NCBI RefSeq assembly: GCF_025602895.1
Contig: NW_026516247.1
Location: forward strand, 310,001-374,000
Direction: 5' to 3'
DNA length: 64,000 nt
Source: Polychytrium aggregatum
Lineage: Eukaryota; Chytridiomycota; Chytridiomycetes; Polychytriales
Below, in pieces: positions 47,379 through 57,510 of this stretch (positions are counted from its first letter, which is position 1; each line of letters starts with the position of its first letter). The notes under the pieces were generated by a model, which was not told where the DNA came from, searched no databases, and saw only the letters and a list, made by a program, of their open reading frames with translations. The position numbers were made by a program, and so were the translations under genes.

Positions 47379-49298
47379 ATGCAGCTACCAGCGTCCGTGT
47401 CCCTCGTCTGGCTCTGCCTCTCGTTTGCCGTGGGCTCTGCAGCTGCAACAGAGCTGCATATCCATGCCCATCGGCGCTCTCCCGGGTCCCTGGTTCTGAC
47501 GGTTCAGCAGACCGAAACTCTTGCCAAGAGCCGCCATACGTCAGCCTCAGCGTGTCTCGCGGTTGGATCGGTCTTCCCGCTCGCTGGATCCGCCCTCTTC
47601 TCCTCCGACTGCGTCCCAGACGACCCGGCGATGGCTCATCTCAAGCAGCACCATGCCCTCGCAAACTACACCATGGACATGGCCGTGAGTGCCGGTCCAG
47701 CTTGCTAGTCCCCCGCAGTGACTCTCGCAGTGGCAACTCGGCACAGGGCCATGCCGTTTCCGATGCCTGACTCACCCGCAACTTATCCTCGTTCTGACTC
47801 GGAGCTTCGTCTTCTGCACCCCAACTCCATTGCTCGGCCCCTTCAAGTGGAGTGGTTCAGCTCTCCATGGCAATACTATGTCCCTGCTTTCGGGCGGCCA
47901 AGGCAATTGGAATGCACCTGTTTGGTTTGAGACCCGACCCAACGCCTCCGCTCTCGGGCCAGTCGATCCTCTGCTCTCGTTCCCAGGAGCAGAAGCCGGC
48001 AGCATCAAAATCATCGAGGCGACCTTTCGATATGAACACGGTATCCTGGAGCAGTTTCAGGTTCTGCAGATCCGCCTGCCCATCAACTACGAACCGGAGC
48101 CGATCGAGGCCGAGGTCCAGCCCGGAGTCTCGAGTCTCAAGATTTTTGACGAACGAACAGCGTCATGGCTCGATGTTGATCCAGAGACAAACCATCGTCG
48201 GCTCGTGCTCGCTATTCCTGACCAAAGGCGCACCGGATCCCCGGATATTCTCGTCCATCTCGATACCACCGTTGCCTTTCATCCAAACCTCGCCTTCAAC
48301 ATCACGCGTCCGATTGAGCCTGGGCGGCAGACAAGCTGGCATATCCTCGTGGCTCTGGACCGCAGCCTATTCTTGGATCAGTATCAGCTCGAGTCAGTCA
48401 AGTTTCCGTCAAATATCAGGGTCAAAGTTTTTGGTCGACCCGACCTCGAAGCGCCGGCGTATTCCTCTGCAGCGCTGCCGAACATGGGTCAAATCACCAT
48501 CCCGCCAACGGCCTCCCAGAGCCAGTAAGTGCCATGCTGACTGTGGGTGCAATCCGGGCGACCGAATCGCTGCCATATCTGGAGTGAGCTTGTTCGGCAG
48601 TACATCGAATCAAAGATTTCTGGATCGCCCTCGTAATGCAGCGCTTATGCTCCTCGAAAGCCCGATTAACCTTGATGGCTCTAATGACTTTGGACTGGCC
48701 ATGAGCATGGACGTGATGCGCATTCCAATCTGCTAATAGATCTCGTTTATGATAGACTGGCATTTTCTATTCCGCTGCACCAACGGTACCAGCGTCCGTC
48801 CGACACCCAGCGCTACTTTGAAGTTGGACTCCCAACCATATTGGCCTTCCAGGAGATGCCAGGCGGTAGGTCGATCGAGCAACTCCTGTCGTGGCTCGCT
48901 GTACACACGCTTCGATGTCAGCACATGTCTGCGTATCGCGCAGGTCTATTATCACGATCGTTCGTGCAGTACCGATATTCCAGTTCCACTGGGTTTGCAT
49001 TGTCGTATTGGATGTCCAAAGAATCTAACGTTGTACGCGATCTCATTTCGCTGATCCAATGCTCGGAATTGATGTTCCTCAAGCCGAGTATCGTGGCTCA
49101 TTTATGGGGCTTCTTCCTCACGGGGGATTCATCCCATTTCCAGTGAGCGTTCAAACCTCCGATGGCCCAATTCGCATGCCGATTGGTGTCGAGCATGACC
49201 GATTATGGACAGGGCCGGTGACGCTCCTGCTGGCGTGGGCAGGCGCCGTCGCCGTTGTTGTGGGAATAGAGCACGCCCTCGCTCGGCCAAGTACATAG
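47379..49298 (+). CDS. PIGX: PIG-X/PBN1-like subunit of GPI mannosyltransferase I
   Basis: Four exons (47379-47684, 47731-48524, 48756-48865, 49084-49298) sum to 475 codons. The signal peptide LPASVSLVWLCLSFAVGSAAA starts a lumenal domain. PIG-X landmarks lie in the second half: ILVALDRSLFLDQYQLESV, GRPDLEAPAYSSA, LAFSIPLHQRYQRPSD and RYFEVGLPTILAFQE, followed by one C-terminal transmembrane helix (VTLLLAWAGAVAVVVGIEHA). In animals and yeast PIG-X/Pbn1 stabilises the catalytic subunit PIG-M/Gpi14, which adds the first mannose to GPI anchors in the ER. The first two splice joins rest on phase and open frame; the 46-base first intron is short. Several N-glycosylation sequons are present. Confidence 0.75.
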
Positions 49299-49352
49299 GG
49301 AAAGAATGGCAGCAAATGACCGCCATCCTTCAAGTTATCGCCAAACACAGCC

Positions 49353-50239
49353 TTGAAGGGCACGATCGAGGATGGACTCGAAGTTGACGAGAGAACTCTG
49401 TCAAACACAAACGATTCGCCGCATTTTATCCCAGTGATGTCGAGGCCTGGAAATGTGCACTCGCTGCCGTCGTATTTTGGATGCTCACACATCGAGCCGA
49501 ATGCGAACCACACTTTCGGCGCCTGCAACATGAACGAGGCACACCAGTGTGTATTCGGCGTTGCTACTTGTGAATCGAATACACATCCATCGTCCATCTC
49601 ATCGAAGCAGGACAAGGGATATGCCTCCAGTCCCGTTGTCGGTGAATCCTCGTGGATTTCGAGCAGCTCCAGCACCAGAGAAACGGGATTGTCGACGGCG
49701 GTGCGACGATTCGAAGGGACCCGATCGATGGACTCCCATCGAGTGGGTCCCATTGAGTGGCTTCCATTGAGTGACACTGCTCACGAAACAAGGTATCTCT
49801 CATCCACAGTATTTGGACGCTCCTTTGCTCTGAAAGGACCAAAGGCAACATGGTGCTCCATTGCCCCTCCCTCCGCATCCCAAGGAATATGGCATCTAAT
49901 ATCGGAATGACGTACTCTGCAATCGCTCCGGAGGGAGGGAATATGCAGAGCCTGCTGCTTATTGGCCGTCCTGCCAATCACAATGTTTCCCCAAACCCAA
50001 TCTGACTGCTGGCTCACTGAACTGCACACTGCGACAGATTTCTAGACGAGGCAGCCGAGCAGCACACCGGCCAGCGGGACAGACTATTGTATCACCGGCT
50101 GATTGATGAAGAGCACCTGACCATTGCAATGACATCTCGGAAATATCCGTCTTCTTCATATATGCCGATCTCCCTCTACTTCACCAAGGAGCGGGGAGGC
50201 TCGGAAACAGTCATCTTCCACGTCGATCTCTGGGCCTGA
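49353..50239 (+). CDS. unknown protein, two exons (tentative)
   Basis: I do not recognise this one. Exons 49353-49792 and 50038-50239 join in phase (…HETR/FLDEAAEQH…) and give 213 codons. The second exon looks truly coding: RDRLLYHRLIDEEHLTIAMT and MPISLYFTKERGGSETVIFH, ending VDLWA. The first exon has several Cys and Ser-rich stretches, and a 208-codon minus-strand frame (49151-49777) overlaps it and also looks plausible, so strand is not certain for that part. It begins 54 bases after PIG-X ends, so it may have more 5' sequence than shown, or the first exon may be wrong. Confidence 0.35.
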
Positions 50240-50341
50240 GAGAGTGGAACAGCATCGATCTTGAGTGTTTTTTCCAAGCCGTCTGACTACATATCGCTGA
50301 CACCCACTCGACGAAACCACCATCGCCACCATCACCACCAC

Positions 50342-51835
50342 ATGGCCGTCGACTCGATCCTCCAGGGAATCCGCAACCTGCTCCACACCTCGGCCGCCCG
50401 CTCGCCGACCGACCCGCGGCCACGGCCTGGTCCAAACGATCCCTCGCCCGTGCTGCCGTTGGTATCGACACCCGGCTCAGCATCCGGCTCGACACAGGCG
50501 CTGTCGACACCGATCTCCGGCCCCGGATCCCAGCGCCAGTCTCGATCGACGCCGAGTCTGGCGGTCCGCCCCAGAGCCAGCTCCACCGCCAACCCCTCCA
50601 CCGGCATCAAGGCCAGCATCAAGGCCAGCATCAAAGCCAGCATCAAGGCTGGTCTCGGATCCAAGCCCGGTGCCAGTGCCGATGCCAGTGCCAGTGCCGA
50701 TGCCAGTGCCGAGAGACGACGCCGAAAGCTGCTCCGGGACGAGCTGCAGAACACCCCACCCCTGTCGCAGCCAGCCTCGGTCGTCAAGATCAAGGGTCTC
50801 TTCATCCACGGCCACATCGACCGGGGTCTTGCCCTGGCCATCGCCCGCTTCGAGCGGGACTTTGGCTTCCCAAACTCGGCAAAGTCCCGAGCCGAGGTGC
50901 TGCCGGTGGTGCTGCAGTATGCGGTGCGGAGCAGGCTCTCGCGGCAGGACCAAAAGACCTTCCAGGTCCCCGAGCGGCCGCGGTCGTATGCAACATATGT
51001 GCGGCAGCTCAAGGAGGACGGGTGGAAGGGCTTTGGGGCCAAGGGGCTGTCGCTCAAGTCGATGCGAAACGAGAGCGAGCGGGACCCGGTCTCCAAGTCG
51101 ATCATCAACGGTGTCAAGGTCTCGCATGTTCGCACCACATCGGGCCGCTATGCCGTGCTGAAACTGCATCCAGACGTCTCACTGAAGAACTGGATCATCG
51201 ACCGACACAATTTGCCAGGCGATGTTCCCAATGGTCGACGGATCGGGCAGCTGATGCTCCCCATGTCTGGTCTGTTTGAAACCGATGTGGCCGCATATGA
51301 CAGCAGGACAAGTACCCCGCCCCGAACCATGGCGAAACGGGCTGCCATGACTCTCGCAACACCACCAGGACGACGGCCCTCTCAGGCAAGTGCGCTGAGC
51401 CCCAAGACGTCCGGCGACCTGCTGGAGAATCATTCCGCCAAGCCATATCCGTATCGGACTACCAGCGATCTTCACAAAGTACCGCTGATGAGTTCGCACC
51501 AGTCCTGGCCACGTATCAGCCGCGAGTCGTTGTGGCAGAGCCTGAGTCTCGACCGTCATCCGTCTTGGAGCCGCAGCAATCCGCAGCACCGTTTCCAGAG
51601 CCTGGATCGACTCTGCAATCCTGATCGACTTCCGGGATCCGATCGTCGTCACCAAGCCAGCTGCTTCAAGAGCCTGACCCGTCAGTCGGGCCAGAGCCGC
51701 TGTGGGGAGTTGAGAGCGCCTCCCCGATCTTGGACCAGTGACAAGGTCGATGCGCTTGGTGATGACACCGAAATCCTAGTGTCGTTCGTTTCACAGTCCC
51801 AGGGCTCGTGCTCGCATTACGGGCGATCCAATTAA
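50342..51835 (+). CDS. unknown protein, 3' end replaced by the transposon
   Basis: An intronless frame of 497 codons. Residues 1-130 are Pro/Ser/Thr-rich with short tandem repeats (IKAS x4, then Ala/Asp/Ser repeats). Residues about 140-290 look ordered: KIKGLFIHGHIDRGLALAIA, FERDFGFPNSAKSRAEV, LPVVLQYAVRSRLSRQD, KLHPDVSLKNWIIDRH. The rest is again Ser/Arg-rich. No family recognised. The last codons (YGRSN and stop) lie inside the terminal repeat of the transposon that begins at 51818, so the natural C-terminus is lost and the stop is supplied by the element. The missing 3' part is not found beyond the other end of the element. Confidence 0.6.
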   Translation: MAVDSILQGIRNLLHTSAARSPTDPRPRPGPNDPSPVLPLVSTPGSASGSTQALSTPISGPGSQRQSRSTPSLAVRPRASSTANPSTGIKASIKASIKASIKAGLGSKPGASADASASADASAERRRRKLLRDELQNTPPLSQPASVVKIKGLFIHGHIDRGLALAIARFERDFGFPNSAKSRAEVLPVVLQYAVRSRLSRQDQKTFQVPERPRSYATYVRQLKEDGWKGFGAKGLSLKSMRNESERDPVSKSIINGVKVSHVRTTSGRYAVLKLHPDVSLKNWIIDRHNLPGDVPNGRRIGQLMLPMSGLFETDVAAYDSRTSTPPRTMAKRAAMTLATPPGRRPSQASALSPKTSGDLLENHSAKPYPYRTTSDLHKVPLMSSHQSWPRISRESLWQSLSLDRHPSWSRSNPQHRFQSLDRLCNPDRLPGSDRRHQASCFKSLTRQSGQSRCGELRAPPRSWTSDKVDALGDDTEILVSFVSQSQGSCSHYGRSN

Positions 51836-51902
51836 AAACGGGACACCCAGGGTTTGGCCATTGATCAAACATTTTGTTACCCAATGTTATCGCGCGCTGG
51901 CC

Positions 51903-52775
51903 ATGACCATTCGCCACACATCCGACTTTCGCACCGCCGCATTGCGATGCTACGCCCTCATCCATAGCCTGCGTAAGGTCGCCTCCATATTCAGTGTATC
52001 CAAGAGCACCATCCATCGATGGCACCGAGGATGCAAGCTGGATGACCCATCCCGGGTCCCAGCTCGCAGATCCACTTTCTTCGAGCAGGCATGTCCAGTC
52101 ATTCGCACCCTGATTGAACAGGACCCGTTCCAGACTGGTCCTGTGTTGCGATGCAAGCTCGAGTCCATCCTCCAGAGGAAAGTATCACTCTCACTCTGCC
52201 ACACTGCCATCCACCGAGCAGGTCTCTCACACAAGAGGGCAACACACCTCTACAAGTCCAAGCGACTGGATGAGCGAGTGGCACAGTTCAGGGACCAGGC
52301 CCGCTCCATCGACCCACGACGATTCGTTTTTGTCGACGAGACAGGGATCAGGAAATCCATTTTCCCTCTTTACGGATACTCACCGAAGGGTGCTCCGCTT
52401 CGCCAGCGCAATCACATGAAGCACAAGTCTGTCTCGGCTGCATTTGCCATCAACCACTCTGGTGTGCTGCATCGCATGTACATCCCCACATCATTCAAGA
52501 CACACTCGATGGTCGAGTTCTTTGAGCGAGCGACCTTCCCAGACGACTCTGTGATTGTGATGGACAATGTCAGCATGCACAAGACAATGGCTGTCCTGGA
52601 CTGCATCGAGCGCCGAGGATGGTCAGTGATCTTCACCCCACCTGCCTCGCCCGACTTCAATCCCATCGAGAACTTCTTTGGGGTTGAGTTCCTCCAATTT
52701 GGGGTTGAGTTCCCTCCAATCAAGCCGCCATTTTCGCGTTCACATCCCTGGCTTGAACCTCTCGGCGATTTTTGA
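51903..52775 (+). pseudogene. Tc1/mariner DD34E transposase, right copy, C-terminal deletion
   Basis: One open frame of 290 codons with an intact helix-turn-helix and the complete catalytic triad (FVDETG, VIVMDNVSMHK, PDFNPIE), but after ENFFG the reading continues into the spacer between the genes. About 160 bases are missing relative to the left copy. The short sequence GGGGTTGAGTTCC stands on both sides of the join and is partly repeated, pointing to a microhomology deletion. The lost part corresponds to the last 50 or so residues. Confidence 0.88.
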
Positions 52776-52825
52776 ACAGGGTCACTTCCCCAACCAGCCC
52801 GCGCAGACGGGTTCCTGCTCTCGGG

Positions 52826-52830
52826 TATAA
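52826..52830 (+). promoter_or_regulatory. TATA box of Fanzor (right copy)
   Basis: TATAA in GGGTATAAATGCC, 130 bases before the Fanzor ATG, identical to the left copy. Confidence 0.6.
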
Positions 52831-52959
52831 ATGCCACACCTTCGTCCTGCTGCTTTCTTCCCTCATCTCGCCTTGATCTGATCATCGCGCTATTGTACGA
52901 TAAAAAAAAGTCTCTGCTCTGACCAGTACCACTGGCAGGCATCCAGCATCCTCTGCCCC

Positions 52960-55335
52960 ATGCCTCCGAAGCGCAAGGGTGCCGGTGATGGCCAGCCTCG
53001 GCCACCCAGGCCCAAGAAAGCCAAGTCACAGTCGGAGCCTGTCTCTGGTTCGTATTCTGACCCCACGCATGCTTGTTCGTCTGTTGCTCCGTCGCTCACC
53101 ACCACTGCTTCTACAGATCCAATGGATGTCGATCCCACCGAGCCTGGTCCATCTACTTCCTCGAGTACCGGCAAGCGATGTCGCCAGTGCGATGGCACCG
53201 ATCACGAACGCTGCAACACTAGCAAGTGTCCAAAATATCACCCCCTCAAGAGTTCTGTCCTCCCACTCGTGGATGGAAGGTCATCCGCCCCTCAGTTCAG
53301 CTGCTTCAAGCAGATGATGGATGGCTGTTGTCTCAATCCCGCTCTCCGCGACAAGATCCAGGCCACTGTCGCAGCCATGACCCAGATCCAGGCCACCGTC
53401 GAGGCCATGACCCAGATCCAGTTCGAGGCATCCAGGCTGCTCAACCTGCACATCCTCCGGTGCATCGAGCAGGATCTTCCCGTCCCCGTCATCTCCAAGT
53501 CCACCCCTGCATTCATCCGTCAATGCTTCAAGATCGTCCAGGACGGTGCCCTCTCCCCGACCGGGGACAATGAGAAATACAACGAGCATCTGGTCGCTTC
53601 CTTTCGCGACTACCAGACCACTCGACACGCAGACCTGCCTCCGGCCCCTCGTCTGCCTGATGGTGCTCACAGTCAGCTTCTCACACTGGCTGTCAACGCC
53701 TATGCCACCAACTGCACCACCCACCTCGACCTGGCCTACTGGCGACTCCTTCGCCGCTTCTGCGCTGCCGTCTTCCCTGCCAACAAGCATAAGCACGAAG
53801 CCATCGAGGCCTGTCTCGAGCTCTTCGAGAAACCAGGGCAGACTCCACCCAAGGCCGATCTCGAGTTCCTCTATCCAGACTTTGGCCACGTCCTGGACGA
53901 GTTTCGGTACAGCAGCGACCAGGACCGCTTCCGGGCCCTCCATCGCCTCTCACACCATGTGAGAATCCTCGCCCGAGACAAGATGGTCGACAATGTCCAC
54001 AAGTGGATCGACTGTGACATGCCCGCCCTCCGAGTCACCGAGCTGCAGCGCCAGGCCAAGCTGGACGAGCTCACTGCCAGAGGCATTCCCTCCGACGACA
54101 AGAGGTTCACCAAGGCCAAGATCAACAAGCTGGCATCCAGGATCAAGTGGGCTCTCAAGCAGCTCGCCGTCGACACTCCTCCGGCCGTGTGCACGATAGT
54201 TCCTCTCTGTACTGCGAAGGCCAAGTATGTCAAGATCGACACCGTCGCACTCTGGGAGCTCCTGGGTCCAAAGAAGCGCCTTGGCCTCACCAGGGACATG
54301 CTCAAGGAACAAGGTGATGACGGTGTCAACAACCAGGATCGTCTCTGGCGCAGTTGCTTCAAGCTGCGTAGTTCCCTCTTCCAAGAGCGAGTCAGGGACA
54401 AGAAGCTGTTCAACTACGAGATCAGCACCGATGGAATTGGATGCACCATCGGCCTCGTCAAGTTTGTGCCTCGAACCGATCACACCGAGACCATCGAGCC
54501 TCCTCCGACTGCCGAGCAGCGCATCCAGGAGCACATCGGCGACCCAGACCCCGATCGCACCACTTGGATTGGCATCGATCCTGGAGTCGGCTCCATCTTC
54601 ACGGCGGTCATCCAAGCACCGGGCCACCAAGACGAGGTGGTCTCGTTCTCCAATGGCCACTACCAGCACATGTGTGGCCATACGTCCGACACCAAGTGGC
54701 ACAATATCATGAAGTATCGACTCAGCATCGAGACCTGGATGTCGACCACTCCCTCGCCCAAGGTGTCGTCCTCGGAGGCTTTCAAGGTCCATCTCACCCA
54801 TGTCCTGCGACCGGAGCTGCGAGTGCAGCTCGACTTCCACCTTGGCAAGAAGGCCCGTCACCATCGCTTCACGGGCCACAAGAGACGCCAAGTGGCCGTC
54901 GACAGGATGTGCAAGGCCGTCCTGAAGCACGCCCCGATACGGACCGATGTGGTGATCGCCTTTGGCAATGCGTCATGGCGACAAGGCAAGGGCTATGCAT
55001 CCAGCCCTCGGAGGCAGCGATTTGCTCGGTACTTTGAGCAATTCGAGCACCACCGTCGCCGTCCCAATCACCATCATGGAAGCGTCAAGGTAGTCTCGAC
55101 GAACGAGTTCAACACCTCGCAAGTGTGCTCCAAGTGCCTGGAGCCAGTTCGGTTGGAAGGACTCGATGCGCCCAGTGTTGCGAATTCCCACTTTGTCAGG
55201 AGCTGCAAGAATCCCAGCTGCCGGACAGTGTGGAATCGCGACGTCAATGCGGCGCGCAACATGATCACAGTATGCAGGTCGATTGTGGAGATCGGAGAGC
55301 GACCGGCGGTCTTCACTCGGAGGCTGCCAAAGTGA
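52960..55335 (+). CDS. Fanzor RNA-guided nuclease (TnpB-like), right copy, 791 aa
   Basis: Uninterrupted frame. Motif positions: basic N-terminus 1-25, Cys/His cluster about 73-90, tandem IQATVxAMTQ units about 134-153 (first unit carries A for E), RuvC Asp 540 (WIGIDPGVGS), candidate Glu 716 (TNEFNTS), zinc-ribbon Cys 723, 726, 749 and 754, and last RuvC Asp 761 (WNRDVNAARN). The first 300 and last 170 residues are almost identical to the left copy (about three differences), while the middle differs at more than 20 positions and lacks nine residues. Open frames in both copies despite broken transposases suggest that Fanzor has been under selection longer than the transposase, or is used in trans; that is inference. 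Like other Fanzors it should act in the nucleus with an RNA from its own 3' end. Confidence 0.92.
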   Translation: MPPKRKGAGDGQPRPPRPKKAKSQSEPVSGSYSDPTHACSSVAPSLTTTASTDPMDVDPTEPGPSTSSSTGKRCRQCDGTDHERCNTSKCPKYHPLKSSVLPLVDGRSSAPQFSCFKQMMDGCCLNPALRDKIQATVAAMTQIQATVEAMTQIQFEASRLLNLHILRCIEQDLPVPVISKSTPAFIRQCFKIVQDGALSPTGDNEKYNEHLVASFRDYQTTRHADLPPAPRLPDGAHSQLLTLAVNAYATNCTTHLDLAYWRLLRRFCAAVFPANKHKHEAIEACLELFEKPGQTPPKADLEFLYPDFGHVLDEFRYSSDQDRFRALHRLSHHVRILARDKMVDNVHKWIDCDMPALRVTELQRQAKLDELTARGIPSDDKRFTKAKINKLASRIKWALKQLAVDTPPAVCTIVPLCTAKAKYVKIDTVALWELLGPKKRLGLTRDMLKEQGDDGVNNQDRLWRSCFKLRSSLFQERVRDKKLFNYEISTDGIGCTIGLVKFVPRTDHTETIEPPPTAEQRIQEHIGDPDPDRTTWIGIDPGVGSIFTAVIQAPGHQDEVVSFSNGHYQHMCGHTSDTKWHNIMKYRLSIETWMSTTPSPKVSSSEAFKVHLTHVLRPELRVQLDFHLGKKARHHRFTGHKRRQVAVDRMCKAVLKHAPIRTDVVIAFGNASWRQGKGYASSPRRQRFARYFEQFEHHRRRPNHHHGSVKVVSTNEFNTSQVCSKCLEPVRLEGLDAPSVANSHFVRSCKNPSCRTVWNRDVNAARNMITVCRSIVEIGERPAVFTRRLPK

Positions 55336-55435
55336 TCTGTTTTATTTCTTGTGGCTTTGCTTGACGCAAGCACAGCACATACTACCTGTTCATGGAAACG
55401 GCTATATTGTCCCATTTTTTTCTGAATAAAGTGTA
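55336..55435 (+). ncRNA. candidate Fanzor guide-RNA (fRNA) scaffold region, right copy
   Basis: 100 bases from the Fanzor stop to the end of the element. It holds the hairpin TGCTTG-ACG-CAAGCA at 55358-55372 and, in the terminal repeat, an AATAAA poly(A) signal at 55425-55430. Also present in the MITEs. An extension of the RNA past 55435 would supply the guide from the RPC6 3' flank. Inferred from known systems. Confidence 0.45.
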
Positions 55436-55478
55436 TGTTGGCTCCAGATTTACTTTGGACCAAAGGCGCAAGAGGCAC

Positions 55479-57510
55479 TCAGAATTGCAGCCACTTTTTG
55501 TAGTAGCTGCAGCTCGAGGGCGACACCTGGCTGTCCTCGGAGCAATGCTCGATGACAGGACACTTGCCGCACGGGAAATCGGCCCAGGCGCTTTGTCCGC
55601 CTCGAATGTCCCTCTCGGCCTTGTACATGATCAAATCCTCGTCGTCGTCGTCGTAAACGTGCCCGATGACCTCTTCGCCATCGTCGCCGCCACTGCCGTC
55701 GCCGCCAGAGAGGGTGTCGTACTTGATTCCTCTCATGGCGCTTCCTTCTCCAGCAACCCGTGTCCGCTTCGTGATCTTGCCGTCATACAGCAGCCGATCG
55801 AGGATCTGTTGTATGTCGCCCCGACCCAGCTCGACCGTGACGAGTTTGGTTCTCTTGATAAAGGTCAGAATATCCGTTGCGGTCACGTATCCGTTATGAT
55901 CAGCTGGAAAAATGGCATCCGGGTCGTGTGGGAAGCTCTGGTGGCAGATGCGATTCGGATCCAGAGTGACAGTTAGCGATCTGGCGAGTGGATCGGAACG
56001 TTCGTTTCATCATGTGCATATCGCTCGGGTGCATGAGAGCAAAAAATGACAAACCTTGGACAGAATCATTTTGTAGCACTGCTGGCTGATCGCCTCCACA
56101 AACTCTTCATCGTATTCCTGGTCGGTGTACCACAGTCCGCCAGTGACTTCTGACGATGCTTCGAGCTCATACAGCATATATGTCTTCCGGGTGGGGTACT
56201 GTGCCGAGCGATCCAATGAAGATGTCAGTTCCGACGCATTCCAATGGCTCCAGGCTGCCACGATACACCCGCGTTCGGTTGAGCGAATCGTGATCGCACA
56301 TCGCTCGAATCGCCAGATGCCTACTTTGATGGATTTGACGTTTTTGATCATCTGCCGCCGCTCGAGACTCTTGATGATGGCCTGAAGATGCTGGGTGTGC
56401 ACCTTGGACTTGCGTTCAATATCCTTGATCCATATTCCTGGTGCGCAGAATCGGTGATGACTCAGACAACTCGCCTATGCAGGCCACAGCACGGCCGGAC
56501 GCGAATGTTGGCAGCGATTGTGATGCGATCGTGAGGCGATGCGTGCCCGTCATCATCTCCATAATCTATGGGCAGCACAATGATCCACACGATCGTCCTA
56601 TCCGCAGCGTGCATGGAATGCGCTCTGCTCTATCCCAGGGCATCGGCAGCACATTGCACATCAACGTCATAGGCCGGATGAGGCTCGCATCTATCGTCTG
56701 TGTTATGCGGGACGAGGCAGCAGGCCTGTGCCATGTACCAGGTCGAACCGCTCGCTCGAAATTACCTTTGTCGCCCACGCCCTTGATGAGATTGTAAACG
56801 ATATACTCTTGTTGATCCATTCCTGTTAGTCTGGGTGGTCGGCAGCAAGTCCAGGCGGCGTCGGATTAGCTGTATCCGAGGATTGTCTCGGCCGGTGTGT
56901 CCATCTGTACTCCTGTAGCGGCTGTGCCATCGGTCATCCGGGACCGGATAGCTATCCATGGCGTGCGGATCGATGAAATCGCTTCGTTTTTGGACTGCCT
57001 CTCCGATCACAATGTCCGATGAGTGGACATGACCCCGATCGTATTCGGTTCGTGCAGCCATGTCGCTTTGATCTCAGCTCGCAGCGAATGTCGTCCAACA
57101 AGACAGCACCCCACCACTTCAATCCTCAAGAACAACGACTCACTTTGAGATCTCGTCATCGTTCCGGGCCTTGAAGCCCGTTTCTTTCCCGATGCTCATC
57201 AAGTCGACATATTTCTTGGAAGACAGCTGGTTCATCTGGACGACGAGGATCTCCTGGTTCCATTCGTCGCCCAGCTTGCTCAGCAGCTGGGAGGTGGTCA
57301 TGCCCTACATAGAATGGATATTGATGGACTGTGAGTATCCAGAGCCGATCGAATGCGTCGCTGTCGCCTTGTCCGCCGGTTGGGTGCTGAATAGGAGCGT
57401 TGGCGAGAGCGAAGGCGCACCCGAGGCTCAGACCGCAGGGTCTCCAGCAGAATCTCCTCATTTTCTGTGAGAGTCTCGATCTTGGGGGCGACGGGTTTCT
57501 TTGGCGGCAT
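55479..57510 (-). CDS. RPC6: RNA polymerase III subunit RPC6 (right copy)
   Basis: Mirror copy of 29489-31520 with the same six exons and no length change; I noticed only a couple of substitutions over the 2 kb, all seen in introns or non-coding frames. It looks fully functional. Two intact copies of a single Pol III subunit would double its dosage if the duplication is real. The 3' end is convergent with Fanzor, with 143 bases between the stop codons. Confidence 0.9.

Larger units (their letters stand above)
51818..55435 (+). mobile_element. Fanzor-carrying Tc1/mariner element, right copy, 3.62 kb
   Basis: Ends: transposase-side repeat 51818-51845 (TACGGGCGATCCAAT, then A-rich, then ACGGGACA) and Fanzor-side repeat 55408-55435 (TGTCCC, then T-rich, then CTGAATAAAGTGTA). 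Cargo on the plus strand: transposase (3' deleted), Fanzor, 3' end. The left flank is an unknown gene and the right flank is the RPC6 3' region. Compared with the left copy it lacks about 160 bases of the transposase and 27 bases in Fanzor. Confidence 0.92.

Noticed and set aside
49151-49777. 208-codon minus-strand frame
   Set aside because: It looks partly protein-like, but overlaps the last PIG-X exon and the plus-strand model that splices in phase; kept only as an alternative in the evidence for the plus-strand gene.
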